64,000 nucleotides of DNA from Caballeronia cordobensis (GCF_001544575.2 NZ_FCNY02000001.1:620001-684000), one strand, 5' to 3'. Positions 27,584 to 36,252 are shown, counted from the stretch's first letter. Program-made: numbers and translations. The notes: a model not told the origin generated them from the sequence alone.

Positions 27584-27607
27584 TTATCCACAGTTCTGCG
27601 TGGATAA
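27584..27607. promoter_or_regulatory. Inverted pair of DnaA boxes
   Basis: TTATCCAC, 8-bp spacer, GTGGATAA: a perfect 8-bp inverted repeat. The left member is a full consensus DnaA box (TTATCCACA). Geometry is identical to the pair at 24008-24031. Confidence 0.65.
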
Positions 27608-27917
27608 TTAAGGTGTACGTTTGTTCTATGTCGCTTAGAATGGCGACTTTGCAGATGTAGCGTTATAGTCGGCAGGAAAACAGCGCCACGAGCAGGACCA
27701 AAAGAAGGCGCATAACGAAGAGGGTTGCAATGTCCCCATTCAGGCACGGTCAATTGGGTTGGCACGCCTGAATTTTGAGACGGTGGGGACCAAGAACGAA
27801 GTGCGGTTCGCAAGGGGTTAGAAGTACTTTCTGTGAACGGCGTTTCGAACGAGGTGTTCGCGGCGGTAGCGCGAGCGTGCCGTCAAAACACATAAGCGGA
27901 ACAACAAGCGAAAGACT

Positions 27918-28562
27918 ATGAGTGAAGGCGTTTACGGAGAGCAGGCGACGGGGCGGGTGACCCACGGCCTGCTGCGGCTGAGCACGGCGATGCGCAGCCA
28001 GGCATGGGAATGGGCGGAAGGCGCGGGGCTCACGCCTACCCAGGGTGAAATTCTCGTTCTGCTGATGCAGCGCAAGGGGCCGATGCGCCTCGGCGAGATC
28101 GCACGTGAAACGGCGCTGACCGCCGCCACGACGAGCGATGCGGTGAGCACGCTCGAAGGCAAGGGTCTCGTCGAGAAGCGTCGCGCGATCGACGACGGCC
28201 GCGCGCTCGCGGTGCGTCTGACCGCGCGTGGCCGCACGGCCGCGAAGAAGGCGCTGCAGTGGCCGGACTTCCTCGCGAAGGCGGTCGGCACGCTGAAGGA
28301 AGACGAGCAGACGGCGTTCTATCGCACGCTGCTCAAGACCATCCGTCAGCTCGAATCGCAGCAGCAGATTCCGGCGCACCGCATGTGCCTGTCCTGCTCG
28401 CACTTCGAGGCCAGCAAGAATCCGAAGAAGACGCCGCATCACTGCGCGCTTCTCCAGATCAACATGGCGGACACCGATCTGCGTCTCGACTGTTCGGTAT
28501 ACGAAGAAGCCGACGTCACGACGCAGAAGAAGAGCTGGAAGGTCTTCGCGCAAGTCGCCTGA
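27918..28562 (+). CDS. MarR-type winged-helix regulator with a C-terminal four-cysteine module
   Basis: 214 residues. The MarR-like core is at about 10-115 (GLTPTQGEILVLLMQRKGPMRLGEIARETALTAATTSDAVSTLEGKGLVEKRRAIDDGRALAVRLTARG). After a helical linker there is a Cys/His module with C157-x2-C160-x15-C176-x15-C192 and HH just before C176. This looks like a metal or Fe-S ligand set and is not part of ordinary MarR proteins. The gene stands alone, 356 bp after the last DnaA box. It probably senses redox state or metal; its targets are unknown. Confidence 0.85.
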   Translation: MSEGVYGEQATGRVTHGLLRLSTAMRSQAWEWAEGAGLTPTQGEILVLLMQRKGPMRLGEIARETALTAATTSDAVSTLEGKGLVEKRRAIDDGRALAVRLTARGRTAAKKALQWPDFLAKAVGTLKEDEQTAFYRTLLKTIRQLESQQQIPAHRMCLSCSHFEASKNPKKTPHHCALLQINMADTDLRLDCSVYEEADVTTQKKSWKVFAQVA

Positions 28563-28720
28563 ACGGCAGGCGCATCGGGTAAGGCGCTTTGGCGTCCACT
28601 CGCGCTGTGAGGCTGCGGCGAGTCGGTTAGACTGTGCCCGTCGCGCCTCGCCGCGAGGCGCAGCTCGCTCGTCACGATCCGGTGTCGAGCCACGCGCAGT
28701 CGACCTACGGAATGCCGCCG

Positions 28721-29449
28721 ATGAAACATGAAGTCCTGGCGATTCGCCACGTCTATTTCGAAGATCTGGGCTGTCTCGAACACGTCCTCGGCGATCGCGG
28801 TCATCTCGTGCGCTATCTCGACGTCGGGCGCGGGCGCATCGATGCGCCCAATCCGCTCGATCCGTCGCTGCTCGTCGTGCTCGGCGGGCCGATCGGCGCG
28901 TACGAAGACGCCCACTATCCCCATCTCGCGCCGCTGCTCGCGATGCTCGAAAAGCGCATCGCGGCCGGTTTGCCGACGCTCGGCATCTGTCTCGGGTCGC
29001 AACTCATCGCGCGGGCGCTCGGCGCGCGGGTGTATCCGTCGGGCAAGCCGGAACTCGGCTGGGCGCCGCTTACGCTGACCGAGGCGGGACGCGCTTCCGC
29101 GCTGCGCCATCTCGAAGCGGACGGCGCGCCCGTGCCCGTTTTCCATTGGCACGGCGACACCTTCGATCTCCCCGAAGGCGCGACGCTGCTCGCGTCCACC
29201 GAGCGGTGCGCGCATCAGGCGTTCACGTGGGGAGAACACGTGCTCGCGCTGCAATGTCATCCGGAAGTCCTCGTGGAGCGCTTCGAAAGCTGGCTCGTCG
29301 CGTATCCGGGCGATATCGCGAGGAGCGGCACGACGGTCGCCGCATTGCGCGAGGAAACCGCGCGCCACGGGGCGAATCTCGAACGCGCGGCGCACGCGAT
29401 GTTCGGCGAATGGCTCGACGGCTTCAACGGCAAGCGCGACGAAGTGTGA
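28721..29449 (+). CDS. Class I glutamine amidotransferase-like protein
   Basis: 242 residues of the GATase1 GMP-synthase-like group. Nucleophile elbow GICLGSQLIARALGA (Cys near residue 89), oxyanion region VVLGGPIGAYED, and the catalytic His in LALQCHPEVLVERFESWL (with Glu two residues on) are all present, so the triad is complete. Members of this group act on glutamine or gamma-glutamyl compounds; no synthetase partner domain or gene is adjacent. Start is ATG at 28721; an ATG nine bases upstream (28712) is possible. Confidence 0.88.
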   Translation: MKHEVLAIRHVYFEDLGCLEHVLGDRGHLVRYLDVGRGRIDAPNPLDPSLLVVLGGPIGAYEDAHYPHLAPLLAMLEKRIAAGLPTLGICLGSQLIARALGARVYPSGKPELGWAPLTLTEAGRASALRHLEADGAPVPVFHWHGDTFDLPEGATLLASTERCAHQAFTWGEHVLALQCHPEVLVERFESWLVAYPGDIARSGTTVAALREETARHGANLERAAHAMFGEWLDGFNGKRDEV

Positions 29450-29537
29450 TGGTATGAAGCATCGGGCGGGCGTCCCTGCAGGGAAGAAACCGCGGTGCTA
29501 TTCTCGATCGCTCCTCTTCTAGCGACGAGTCATCGCC

Positions 29538-30650
29538 ATGAGCGCGCTGTTCACTCCCACGACGTTCCGCAGTCTCCAGATTCCCAACCGCATCTTCGTC
29601 TCGCCGATGTGCCAGTACTCCGCCGAGCGCGGCGAGGCGACGGCATGGCACATGATCCATCTCGGCCAGCTCGCGCTCTCCGGCGCGGGCATGCTGTTCA
29701 TCGAGGCGACGGCCGTCGAGCCGGACGGACGCATCACGCCCGGCGATCTCGGACTCTGGGACGACGTCACCGAAGCCGCGCTGCGACCGGTGCTCGCCGC
29801 CATTCGCCAGTATTCGAAGATCGCGGTGACGATGCAGCTCGGGCACGCGGGTCGGAAGGCGTCGAGCCGCAAGCCGTGGGAAGGCGGCCAGTTGATCGAC
29901 GTCGCCGATGGCGGCTGGATGACATCTGCGCCCTCGGCCGTTCCTCACAAGCCCGAAGAAACGCCGCCGCTCGCGCTCGACGCCGCCGGGCTCATCCGCG
30001 TGAAGGAAGCGTTCATCGCGTCGGCGAAGCGTGCGGCGCGGCTCGGCATCGACGGCCTCGAAGTCCATTGCGCGCACGGTTATCTGCTGCATCAGTTTCT
30101 TTCCCCGATCGCCAATCAGCGCACCGACGAATACGGCGGCTCGCTCGAAAACCGCATGCGCTATCCGCTCGAAATCTTCGACGCCGTGCGCGCCGCATTT
30201 CCCGCCGACAAGCCGGTCGGCGTGCGCGTCTCCGCGACCGATTGGGTCGAAGGCGGGTGGGGCATCGAAGACACGATCGCGTTTGCTGCGGAGTTGAAGA
30301 AACGCGGCGTCGACTGGGTCGATGTGTCGTCGGGCGGCGTGTCGCCGTTGCAGAAGATTCCGTTGTCGTCCGGCTATCAGGTGCCGTTCGCGCAGGCCGT
30401 GAAGGAAGCGACCGGCGTGCACACCGTCGCGGTCGGGCTGATCACCGAGGCGAAGGAAGCGGAAGAGATCGTCGCGAGCGGCCGGGCGGATTCCGTCGCG
30501 ATCGCGCGCGCGATGCTCTACGATCCGCGCTGGCCGTGGCACGCGGCGGCGGAACTCGGCGCGACGGTCGCGGCGCCGCCGCAGTACTGGCGTTCGCAGC
30601 CGCGCGATCAGAAGAATCTCTTCGGCGAGATCACCATCGGGCAACGTTGA
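29538..30650 (+). CDS. Old Yellow Enzyme family NADH:flavin oxidoreductase (YqjM-like)
   Basis: 370-residue FMN-dependent ene-reductase with a TIM-barrel fold. Landmarks: NRIFVSPMCQYSAERG with the YqjM-type Cys near residue 25, QLGHAGRKAS, GLEVHCAHGYLLHQFLSPIANQRTDEYGGSLENRMR with the His pair that binds substrate, and GRADSVAIARAMLYDPRWPWHAA. It reduces activated C=C bonds with NAD(P)H; the physiological substrate is unknown. It lies 88 bp after the amidotransferase and is likely a separate unit. Confidence 0.93.
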   Translation: MSALFTPTTFRSLQIPNRIFVSPMCQYSAERGEATAWHMIHLGQLALSGAGMLFIEATAVEPDGRITPGDLGLWDDVTEAALRPVLAAIRQYSKIAVTMQLGHAGRKASSRKPWEGGQLIDVADGGWMTSAPSAVPHKPEETPPLALDAAGLIRVKEAFIASAKRAARLGIDGLEVHCAHGYLLHQFLSPIANQRTDEYGGSLENRMRYPLEIFDAVRAAFPADKPVGVRVSATDWVEGGWGIEDTIAFAAELKKRGVDWVDVSSGGVSPLQKIPLSSGYQVPFAQAVKEATGVHTVAVGLITEAKEAEEIVASGRADSVAIARAMLYDPRWPWHAAAELGATVAAPPQYWRSQPRDQKNLFGEITIGQR

Positions 30651-30740
30651 AATACTGCGGGCATTGTCGAGACGGTTGAGCATACGCGCGCCGGGAGTGT
30701 AGGATACCGGTGGTTTGAGCGTATGCGCTCAACCGAGCCA

Positions 30741-30773
30741 ACGCGGCGCCGTCGAGGCCACCGCGTTTTTTTT
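30741..30773 (+). terminator. Probable terminator downstream of the ene-reductase gene
   Basis: Stem ACGCGG / CCGCGT (30741-30746 with 30761-30766) with an inner GCC/GGC pairing, followed by eight T residues. Confidence 0.6.
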
Positions 30774-30830
30774 CATTCCGAAATTCATCCCGAGAACGCG
30801 GGAGCGAAGCGTCATTTAAGGATTCGTTCG

Positions 30831-31295
30831 ATGAGTTCACGCAGGGTCACCGTTCGCCGCTCCGGCGTGCATGGAAAGGGCGTATTTGCGGTGAAGCATA
30901 TCGCCGCGGGCGAGCAGGTGATGGAATACAAGGGCGAGCGCATTTCGTGGAAGGAAGCGCTGCGCCGCCATCCGCATAATCCCGACGAACCGAACCACAC
31001 GTTCTACTTCGCGCTCGACGACGGCCGCGTGATCGACGGCAAGATTGAAGGCAATAGCGCGAAGTACATCAATCATTCGTGTGCGCCGAACTGCGAGGCC
31101 GAGGAAGTCGAAGGGCGCGTGTTCATTCACGCGCTGCGCGACATCGAGCCGGAAGAAGAGTTGAACTACGACTACGGCCTCGTCATCGACGGCCGTATCA
31201 CGAAGAAGCTCAAGAAGGAATACGAGTGCCGGTGCGGCGCGAAGAAGTGCCGCGGCACGATGCTGGCGGTGAAGAAAGAGAAGAAGAAAAAGTAA
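30831..31295 (+). CDS. SET-domain protein-lysine methyltransferase with post-SET motif
   Basis: 154 residues. It carries all core SET motifs: SGVHGKGVFA (SAM-binding, 11-20), KYINHSCAPNC (78-88) and ELNYDYG (110-116). It also has a post-SET zinc motif CRCGAKKCRG (C123, C125, C130) that works with the Cys of NHSC. The end is a lysine-rich tail (VKKEKKKK). SET domains methylate lysines in proteins with SAM; related Burkholderia proteins have been reported to modify host histone H3, but a bacterial target is equally possible here. Start ATG at 30831 gives the natural N-terminus. Confidence 0.9.
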   Translation: MSSRRVTVRRSGVHGKGVFAVKHIAAGEQVMEYKGERISWKEALRRHPHNPDEPNHTFYFALDDGRVIDGKIEGNSAKYINHSCAPNCEAEEVEGRVFIHALRDIEPEEELNYDYGLVIDGRITKKLKKEYECRCGAKKCRGTMLAVKKEKKKK

Positions 31296-31313
31296 GCGCT
31301 TCGACGCGAAGAC

Positions 31314-31352
31314 AAAGAGCCACGGCATCGGAAGAAGCCGTGGCTCTTTTTT
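31314..31352. terminator. Strong terminator between the convergent SET and kinase genes
   Basis: Perfect 13-bp stem (31314-31326 with 31337-31349), 10-base loop and a T-run on the plus strand. A short A-run on the other side makes it usable on the minus strand also. Confidence 0.85.
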
Positions 31353-32865
31353 ATTCCGCGGCCGGCTGCGCTTCCTTGAGCGGCATGCGCACGATGAAGC
31401 GCGCGCCGCCTTCGGGCGCATCTTCGTAATGCACGCTGCCGCCATGCAGCACCATGATGTCGTGCACGATCGCGAGCCCGAGGCCCGCGCCGCCTTCCAC
31501 GTTCTGTCCGTCGCCGCGGAAAAAGCGCTTGAAGAGATCGCCCTGCTGGTCCGGCGGCACGCCCGGCCCGTTGTCCTCCACGACGACCTCGCCGAAGCGG
31601 CGGCCGTTCGCGTCGCGCCATTCCGACACGGTCATCGTGATGCGCGCGCCTTCGATGCGAAACGGCGGAATGTACTTGAGCGCGTTGTCGATCAGATTGG
31701 CGAGCACTTCGCGGGCAAGCACGACATTGCCGCGCACGATCATTGGATGCTCGTTCTCGGGATCGTCGAGGCGTTGGAAACCGAGATCGACGCTCGCGGC
31801 GAGTGCGCGCGGCACCCATTCCGCACCGGTTTCGAAGGCGAGCGCGGCGAGATCGAAATCGGCAAAGCGCGCGGCCTGCTCGCCCGGCTCGGCGCGCGCG
31901 AGGGAAAGCAGTTGATTCGACAGGCGCACCGCGCGATCCGCCGATGCGCGCAGTTCCTTCACCGCTTCGACCGCTTTCGCGGGATCGCGCGAACTGAGCG
32001 CCTGCTCGGCATGCAGCTTGACCGCCGTGAGCGGCGTGCGCAACTGATGCGCGGCGTCGGCGATGAATTTGCGCTGCGCGTCCAGCGCCGTCTGCAGGCG
32101 CACGAGCAGTGCGTTCATCGCGCTCGTGAGCGGGCGGATTTCGCTCGGCACGTAGGTTTCGTCGACGGGTTCGAGCGAGATGTGCGTCTGCTGATTGAGC
32201 GCGTCGGCGAGATCGGTGAGCGGGTTCAACTGCTGGTTCACGACGCGCCACACGATCACCCAGCCGGCGAGCAGCAGCAACAGCAGCGGCATCATGATCG
32301 CGATCAGAAACTCCACCGCGATCCGGTATCGCGAGCCGACTCGCTGCGCCACTTCCACGACGATCGGATTGCCGGTCGGCTGCGGCACGCGCACTTGCGC
32401 GGCGCGCACGGAGACGCCCTCGAAGTGCGTCTCGAAGACATACGCGTAATGGATGCGCCGCACGTTGGTGCCGGTGAGCGGCAGATCGGGCTCGCCGGCG
32501 ATTTCCTCATCGCCGGTGCTGATGCGGTAGATGAGCTGCTCGACGGGATCGGAGAACATCGCCTGCGCGAGCGGCGGCACGGTGACGGGCGCATCGACGC
32601 CCGCGAGCTGGATCTGCTTCGAGATGGCGGTGGCGAGATCGGCGAGCGAGCGATCGACGACGTGTTGCGTGTATTGCCACGCGAGCCAGTACGCCATCAG
32701 GCCGCTCATCAGCGCGAGCAGAGACAGCGGCGCGGCCAGGCGCCGCAGCAGCGTGCGCCGCAGGCTTCGCGGCGTCGGCGTTTCGGCGGGCTTCGAGCGC
32801 GCCAGATCGAGCCAGTCTTCGCGGGCGAAACGCTGATCGCCCGCGCGGCGGGTGGGAAATCGCAA
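31351..32865 (-). CDS. Two-component sensor histidine kinase (TctE/QseC-like)
   Basis: 504 residues. N-terminal TM (LAAPLSLLALMSGLMAYWLAW), a periplasmic 2CSK_N-type sensor domain (about 60-200), a second TM (VEFLIAIMMPLLLLLLAGWVIVW), then the HisKA domain with phospho-acceptor His in FIADAAHQLRTPLTAVKLHAEQAL. The HATPase_c domain has the N box NLIDNALKY and G boxes VVEDNGPGVP and GAGLGLAI. It follows its regulator by 20 bp. TctE kinases often sense tricarboxylates, but no tripartite transporter genes are adjacent, so the signal is unknown. Confidence 0.92.
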   Translation of the reverse strand: MRFPTRRAGDQRFAREDWLDLARSKPAETPTPRSLRRTLLRRLAAPLSLLALMSGLMAYWLAWQYTQHVVDRSLADLATAISKQIQLAGVDAPVTVPPLAQAMFSDPVEQLIYRISTGDEEIAGEPDLPLTGTNVRRIHYAYVFETHFEGVSVRAAQVRVPQPTGNPIVVEVAQRVGSRYRIAVEFLIAIMMPLLLLLLAGWVIVWRVVNQQLNPLTDLADALNQQTHISLEPVDETYVPSEIRPLTSAMNALLVRLQTALDAQRKFIADAAHQLRTPLTAVKLHAEQALSSRDPAKAVEAVKELRASADRAVRLSNQLLSLARAEPGEQAARFADFDLAALAFETGAEWVPRALAASVDLGFQRLDDPENEHPMIVRGNVVLAREVLANLIDNALKYIPPFRIEGARITMTVSEWRDANGRRFGEVVVEDNGPGVPPDQQGDLFKRFFRGDGQNVEGGAGLGLAIVHDIMVLHGGSVHYEDAPEGGARFIVRMPLKEAQPAAE

Positions 32866-32885
32866 GGCGTTCTAGGGCAGAAGCG

Positions 32886-33572
32886 TTACGCCGCTTGCCG
32901 GATCTCCTGAAGCAGATAGCCGAAGCCACGAACCGTCACGATCTCGACGCGCGTGTTTTCGAGCTTCTTGCGCACGCGATGCACATACACTTCGATGGCC
33001 GTATCGCCGAGATCGCCGCCGAAGTGCGTCAGATGATCCTGCAACTGCGCCTTGCTCACGACGCGGCCGTGGCGCAGCAGCAGCATTTCGAGCACCGCGA
33101 ATTCGCGCGGCGAGAGTTCGAGCGGGCGTTCGTCGTTGAAGATGCGGCGATCGACGCCCGACAGGCGCAGGCCGCCCAGCGACACTTCCGGACGCGGCAC
33201 GTCGCCATGCGGACCGCTGCGCCGCATCACGGCGCGGATACGCGCTTCGAGCTCCTGCGGCTCGAAGGGCTTCAGCATGTAGTCGTCGGCGCCGCTGTTG
33301 AGGCCCTGCACGCGGTCGTGCAGTTCGTCGCGCGCGGTGAGGATGATCACCGGCGTATGACGGTTGCTCTGGCGAAAGCGCGAGAGCAGCGTCATGCCGT
33401 CGATGCCGGGCAGGCCGAGATCGAGGATCACGAGCTCATGGCGATTCTGCGCGAGCGCCTGCTCGGCGAAAATGCCGTCGTGCACCATGTCGACCGTGAA
33501 GCCGGATTGTTCGAGGCTGCTTTGAATGCCGCGCGCGATGGGGCGGTCGTCTTCGATCAGAAGGATTCGCAT
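32886..33572 (-). CDS. OmpR-family response regulator (TctD/QseB-like)
   Basis: 228 residues. Receiver domain with acidic pocket LIEDD (5-9), phospho-Asp in LVILDLGLPGIDG (near D51), Thr in VIILTARDE and Lys in DYMLKPFEP. C-terminal winged helix (LSPREFAVLEMLLLRHGRVVSKAQLQDHL; EVYVHRVRKKLE; VTVRGFGYLL). Start at 33572 gives the canonical MRILLIEDD N-terminus. Promoter-distal partner is the kinase gene, so the pair is an operon. Confidence 0.94.
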   Translation of the reverse strand: MRILLIEDDRPIARGIQSSLEQSGFTVDMVHDGIFAEQALAQNRHELVILDLGLPGIDGMTLLSRFRQSNRHTPVIILTARDELHDRVQGLNSGADDYMLKPFEPQELEARIRAVMRRSGPHGDVPRPEVSLGGLRLSGVDRRIFNDERPLELSPREFAVLEMLLLRHGRVVSKAQLQDHLTHFGGDLGDTAIEVYVHRVRKKLENTRVEIVTVRGFGYLLQEIRQAA

Positions 33573-33754
33573 GGAGTCGCTCAAGTACAATGGGTTGAGC
33601 TCTAGCGGGCGGGGCGGTCGGTCCATGCGCAAAGGCATGCACGACGTTTCGGCGCGGGCTTCGAGCCGGTTCAAATCTCACATTTCATGCGGCGGTGCGC
33701 GCCTGATTCCGAAAGCCGCGCGCGGCCATACACCGAATGTAATTCTGCGCGGAC

Positions 33755-33985
33755 ATGGCTTTCATCCCGATCAACGAACTCGAAGCCGCGATCAATTTCT
33801 GGCGCGGCCGGTCCCCGTCTAGCGGCGACGAACTCAGCCTCTGCAAGGAGGCGAGCGCGTTGTCCAGGCCCTATGCGCTGCTGATTGTACAGCGTCAGTC
33901 CGGCGTGCCGCCCGAGCACCTGGACGACGAAGCGCGCGCCGCCTGGGAAGCTTACGAGCGTTTCAAGAACGGCATTCGTGACTGA
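33755..33985 (+). CDS. DUF3717 family protein
   Basis: 76 residues: MAFIPINELEAAINFWR, a short loop with one Cys, ALSRPYALLIVQRQSG and a C-terminal helix. This matches DUF3717, a small Burkholderiales-specific helical family of unknown function. It stands alone, divergent from the response regulator. Confidence 0.88.
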   Translation: MAFIPINELEAAINFWRGRSPSSGDELSLCKEASALSRPYALLIVQRQSGVPPEHLDDEARAAWEAYERFKNGIRD

Positions 33986-34233
33986 AAGATAGCTTACAAG
34001 CAAGCTTTCTGCAGCCTGTTCGAATGCCTTCATTCTTTCGGTTTTCGGCGAAATCACGCCAATTTCGGCTTTCGATGCTGTCATGATTGGTAACACGGAC
34101 GTTACCTTGTTGGCTGCCGTAAGGAATTCGTTAAATGCGCGCGGAACGTCCCTTTTGCGCGTGGGGTTTGTGAGCGTGCGCGCGTCGATGCGATAAAGTC
34201 GCATTCGTCCCGGCTCTAGTGCGTGTCCGCCTC

Positions 34234-34719
34234 ATGCTCGAACTCGATCATTTCGACCTTGCCCTGCTCGACGTGCTTCAGCGCTTCGGGCGCGCCACGC
34301 ATCAGCAGCTAGGCGAGCAGGTGCCGCTCTCGCCGTCGCAGATCGGGCGGCGTCTGCAGCGGCTGGAGGCGACGGGTGTGATCGAAGGGTATCGGGTGGT
34401 CTTGCGGCCGGAGAAGCTCGGCCTCGGCGTGACGGCGTTCACGAGCCTGAAGCTGAAGCATCACGGCGATTCGATCATCGAGCAGTTTCAGCAGCAGATC
34501 GAGACGCTGCCCGAAGTGCTCGAATGCCACGCGACCGTGGGCGACGCGGATTATCTGTTGCGCATCGTCGCGCCGGACCTGAACGCGCTTTCAGGCTTTG
34601 TCATGAAGAAGCTGATGCGCGTGCCGGGTGTGGATAGCGTGCGCTCGAACATCGTGCTCACGACATTCAAGCGCAACGGCCCGCTGCCGCTTTCTCATCT
34701 CGCCAGCGACGCTTCCTGA
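34234..34719 (+). CDS. Lrp/AsnC-family transcriptional regulator
   Basis: 161 residues from ATG 34234 (a GTG at 34219 is possible). N-terminal helix-turn-helix (LDVLQRFGRATHQQLGEQVPLSPSQIGRRLQRLEATGVIEGYR), then the RAM ligand-binding domain (VLECHATVGDADYLLRIVAPDLNALSGFV; VPGVDSVRSNIVL). Such proteins regulate amino-acid metabolism. Two large Liv-type importers lie downstream in this window, but no link is visible. The last 25 bp overlap the convergent CYTH gene. Confidence 0.92.
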   Translation: MLELDHFDLALLDVLQRFGRATHQQLGEQVPLSPSQIGRRLQRLEATGVIEGYRVVLRPEKLGLGVTAFTSLKLKHHGDSIIEQFQQQIETLPEVLECHATVGDADYLLRIVAPDLNALSGFVMKKLMRVPGVDSVRSNIVLTTFKRNGPLPLSHLASDAS

Positions 34720-35231
34720 TCCGGATTCAGCAGATCCACATACGCGAGCGGCACCAGATCCGCTTCGCCTACGCCTAAGCGCGCAAACATGGCGTGCGCT
34801 TCCTGCTCGCCGCCGGCTTCGTCGTCGTCCTGGCCGAGCACGACTTCAAGTTCGACGAAATCGCCGAGGCCATCGACGCGATCCAGATGAATGCGCGTGC
34901 GCCCGACGAGATACACGTGCCGCTCCTTCGAGACGATGCCGCGCGTCGTGAGCGCCTGCGCGAGCAGCGCGTGCATGGCTTCGGGATTCGTGACCGGGCT
35001 GCGCGAGTAATACGACACCTTCGGGCCGTCGCGGTCGTCGCGCTGATAGAAGATCAGTTCCGAGGGCGTGCCGTCGTCGAACTGGCGCAGCTTGAGGCGT
35101 CCGGTGGGCACGTCGTAGAAGAAGTCCTGCTGGCGGAACACCAGCGGCGCGTCGGGGGCGAGCGCGGCGGCCCGTTCCCTCAATTTCTCGAACTGATGCG
35201 CGCGCGCCTTGATTTCGATGTTGCGTGCCAT
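34695..35231 (-). CDS. CYTH-domain protein (class IV adenylate cyclase-like)
   Basis: 178 residues. The CYTH tunnel fold is shown by RNIEIKAR at the N-terminus (the ExExK signature has Asn in place of the first Glu), KLRQF, ELIFYQRDD, RTRIHLDRVDGLGDFVELEVVL. The group includes class IV adenylate cyclases and triphosphatases acting on nucleotides or thiamine triphosphate. Which activity applies is not clear. Start chosen at 35231 where the motif starts four residues after Met. Confidence 0.87.
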   Translation of the reverse strand: MARNIEIKARAHQFEKLRERAAALAPDAPLVFRQQDFFYDVPTGRLKLRQFDDGTPSELIFYQRDDRDGPKVSYYSRSPVTNPEAMHALLAQALTTRGIVSKERHVYLVGRTRIHLDRVDGLGDFVELEVVLGQDDDEAGGEQEAHAMFARLGVGEADLVPLAYVDLLNPDQEASLAR

Positions 35232-35349
35232 GAAGACTCCCTCTGACCCGGTTGAATGAATGAGCAGGGGATCCAGCCTAGCAAACAATCGATGAAGGGC
35301 GCTTGAATGCCCCTTTCCGCCGCCTCGGGATTTGCACCGAGATGTCTTG

Positions 35350-36252
35350 TCAAACCGCCCATTGCGCGTCGATCAGCCGCAGCGCCGCCGCGATCGCCGG
35401 TTCCTCGCGACGCTCCGCCAGCGTGACGAACGAAAGCTGCGTCGGCACGGTGACGCCTTCGACGATCGTCAGCGCGTGCGCATGCGCCTCGCCCAGCGCG
35501 ATCGAATCGCGCACGAGCGAGAGTCCCACGCCCGATTTGACGAGATCGAGCATCGACGGCTCCTGATCCACTTCCGCGACGATCACGGGCATCGCGCCCG
35601 CTTCACGGAAAATGCGCGACAGCAGGCGGTTGTGCGCCGATTCGGGCGGCGTCCAGATCCACGGCAGCTTGGCGAGCGCCGCCCAGCTGCGCTTGCCCTT
35701 GTTCACCCGGTTGTGCCATCCGGCTGGCGCGAGCACGCGATAAACAAATGGTGTGAGCCTGACGGCGTGAAACCGGTCGGCGTCGCGCGTACCGTCGATG
35801 GCCGGATCGCCGATGTAATACCCGACGTCGAGTTCGCGCGACTTCACGCGCTCCAGCACCCAACCGGACATGCCATGCCGCAGCGACGTCTCGATGCGCG
35901 GATGCGTCTCCACCAGTTGCCGCAGGAAACCCCCGAGCCGCAGAAATTCGGGATCGAGAATCGTCCCGATACGAAGCGTTCCGCTGACTTCGTGACGCAA
36001 CGCAGCAGCGGCGCGCTGCACATCCGCGGCGGCGGCGAGCGCGCGTTCGGCATGCGGCAGCAGCGCTTCGCCATCGCGCGTCAGCAAAAGACCGTGCGAC
36101 GTGCGCGAAAACAGCACGACGCCGAGCATCTCCTGCAGATTCTTGATTTGCAGACTGACCGCCGGCTGCGTGAGATGCAGACGCGCGGCCGCGCGCGTGA
36201 GATTGCCTTCGCGAGCGACGGTGAGAAAGGCGCGCAGGAGAATGTAGTCCAT
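35350..36252 (-). CDS. LysR-family transcriptional regulator
   Basis: 300 residues. N-terminal winged HTH (LLRAFLTVAREGNLTRAAARLHLTQPAVSLQIKNLQEMLGVVLFSRTSHGLLLTRDGEALLPHA) and a C-terminal periplasmic-binding-protein-like effector domain (GTLRIGTILDPEFLRLGGFL onward). A T-N11-A box sits directly upstream of its start. The divergent GMC oxidoreductase gene 441 bp away is the most obvious target, although a repeat-like hairpin lies between them. Confidence 0.93.
   Translation of the reverse strand: MDYILLRAFLTVAREGNLTRAAARLHLTQPAVSLQIKNLQEMLGVVLFSRTSHGLLLTRDGEALLPHAERALAAAADVQRAAAALRHEVSGTLRIGTILDPEFLRLGGFLRQLVETHPRIETSLRHGMSGWVLERVKSRELDVGYYIGDPAIDGTRDADRFHAVRLTPFVYRVLAPAGWHNRVNKGKRSWAALAKLPWIWTPPESAHNRLLSRIFREAGAMPVIVAEVDQEPSMLDLVKSGVGLSLVRDSIALGEAHAHALTIVEGVTVPTQLSFVTLAERREEPAIAAALRLIDAQWAV

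Larger units (their letters stand above)
27192..27917. other. Long AT-richer intergenic region with DnaA boxes (candidate origin element)
   Basis: 726 bp. It starts with the terminator of the upstream operon and then has no supported gene. DnaA-type boxes are seen at 27416-27424 (TTGTCCACA, minus, one mismatch), 27584-27592 (perfect) and 27599-27607 (one mismatch, minus). Base composition is lower in GC than in flanking genes. Confidence 0.65.

Noticed and set aside
33664-33685. T-loop-like GGTTCAAATCTC suggesting a tRNA
   Set aside because: The flanking arms do not pair and no acceptor or anticodon arm can be built around it.
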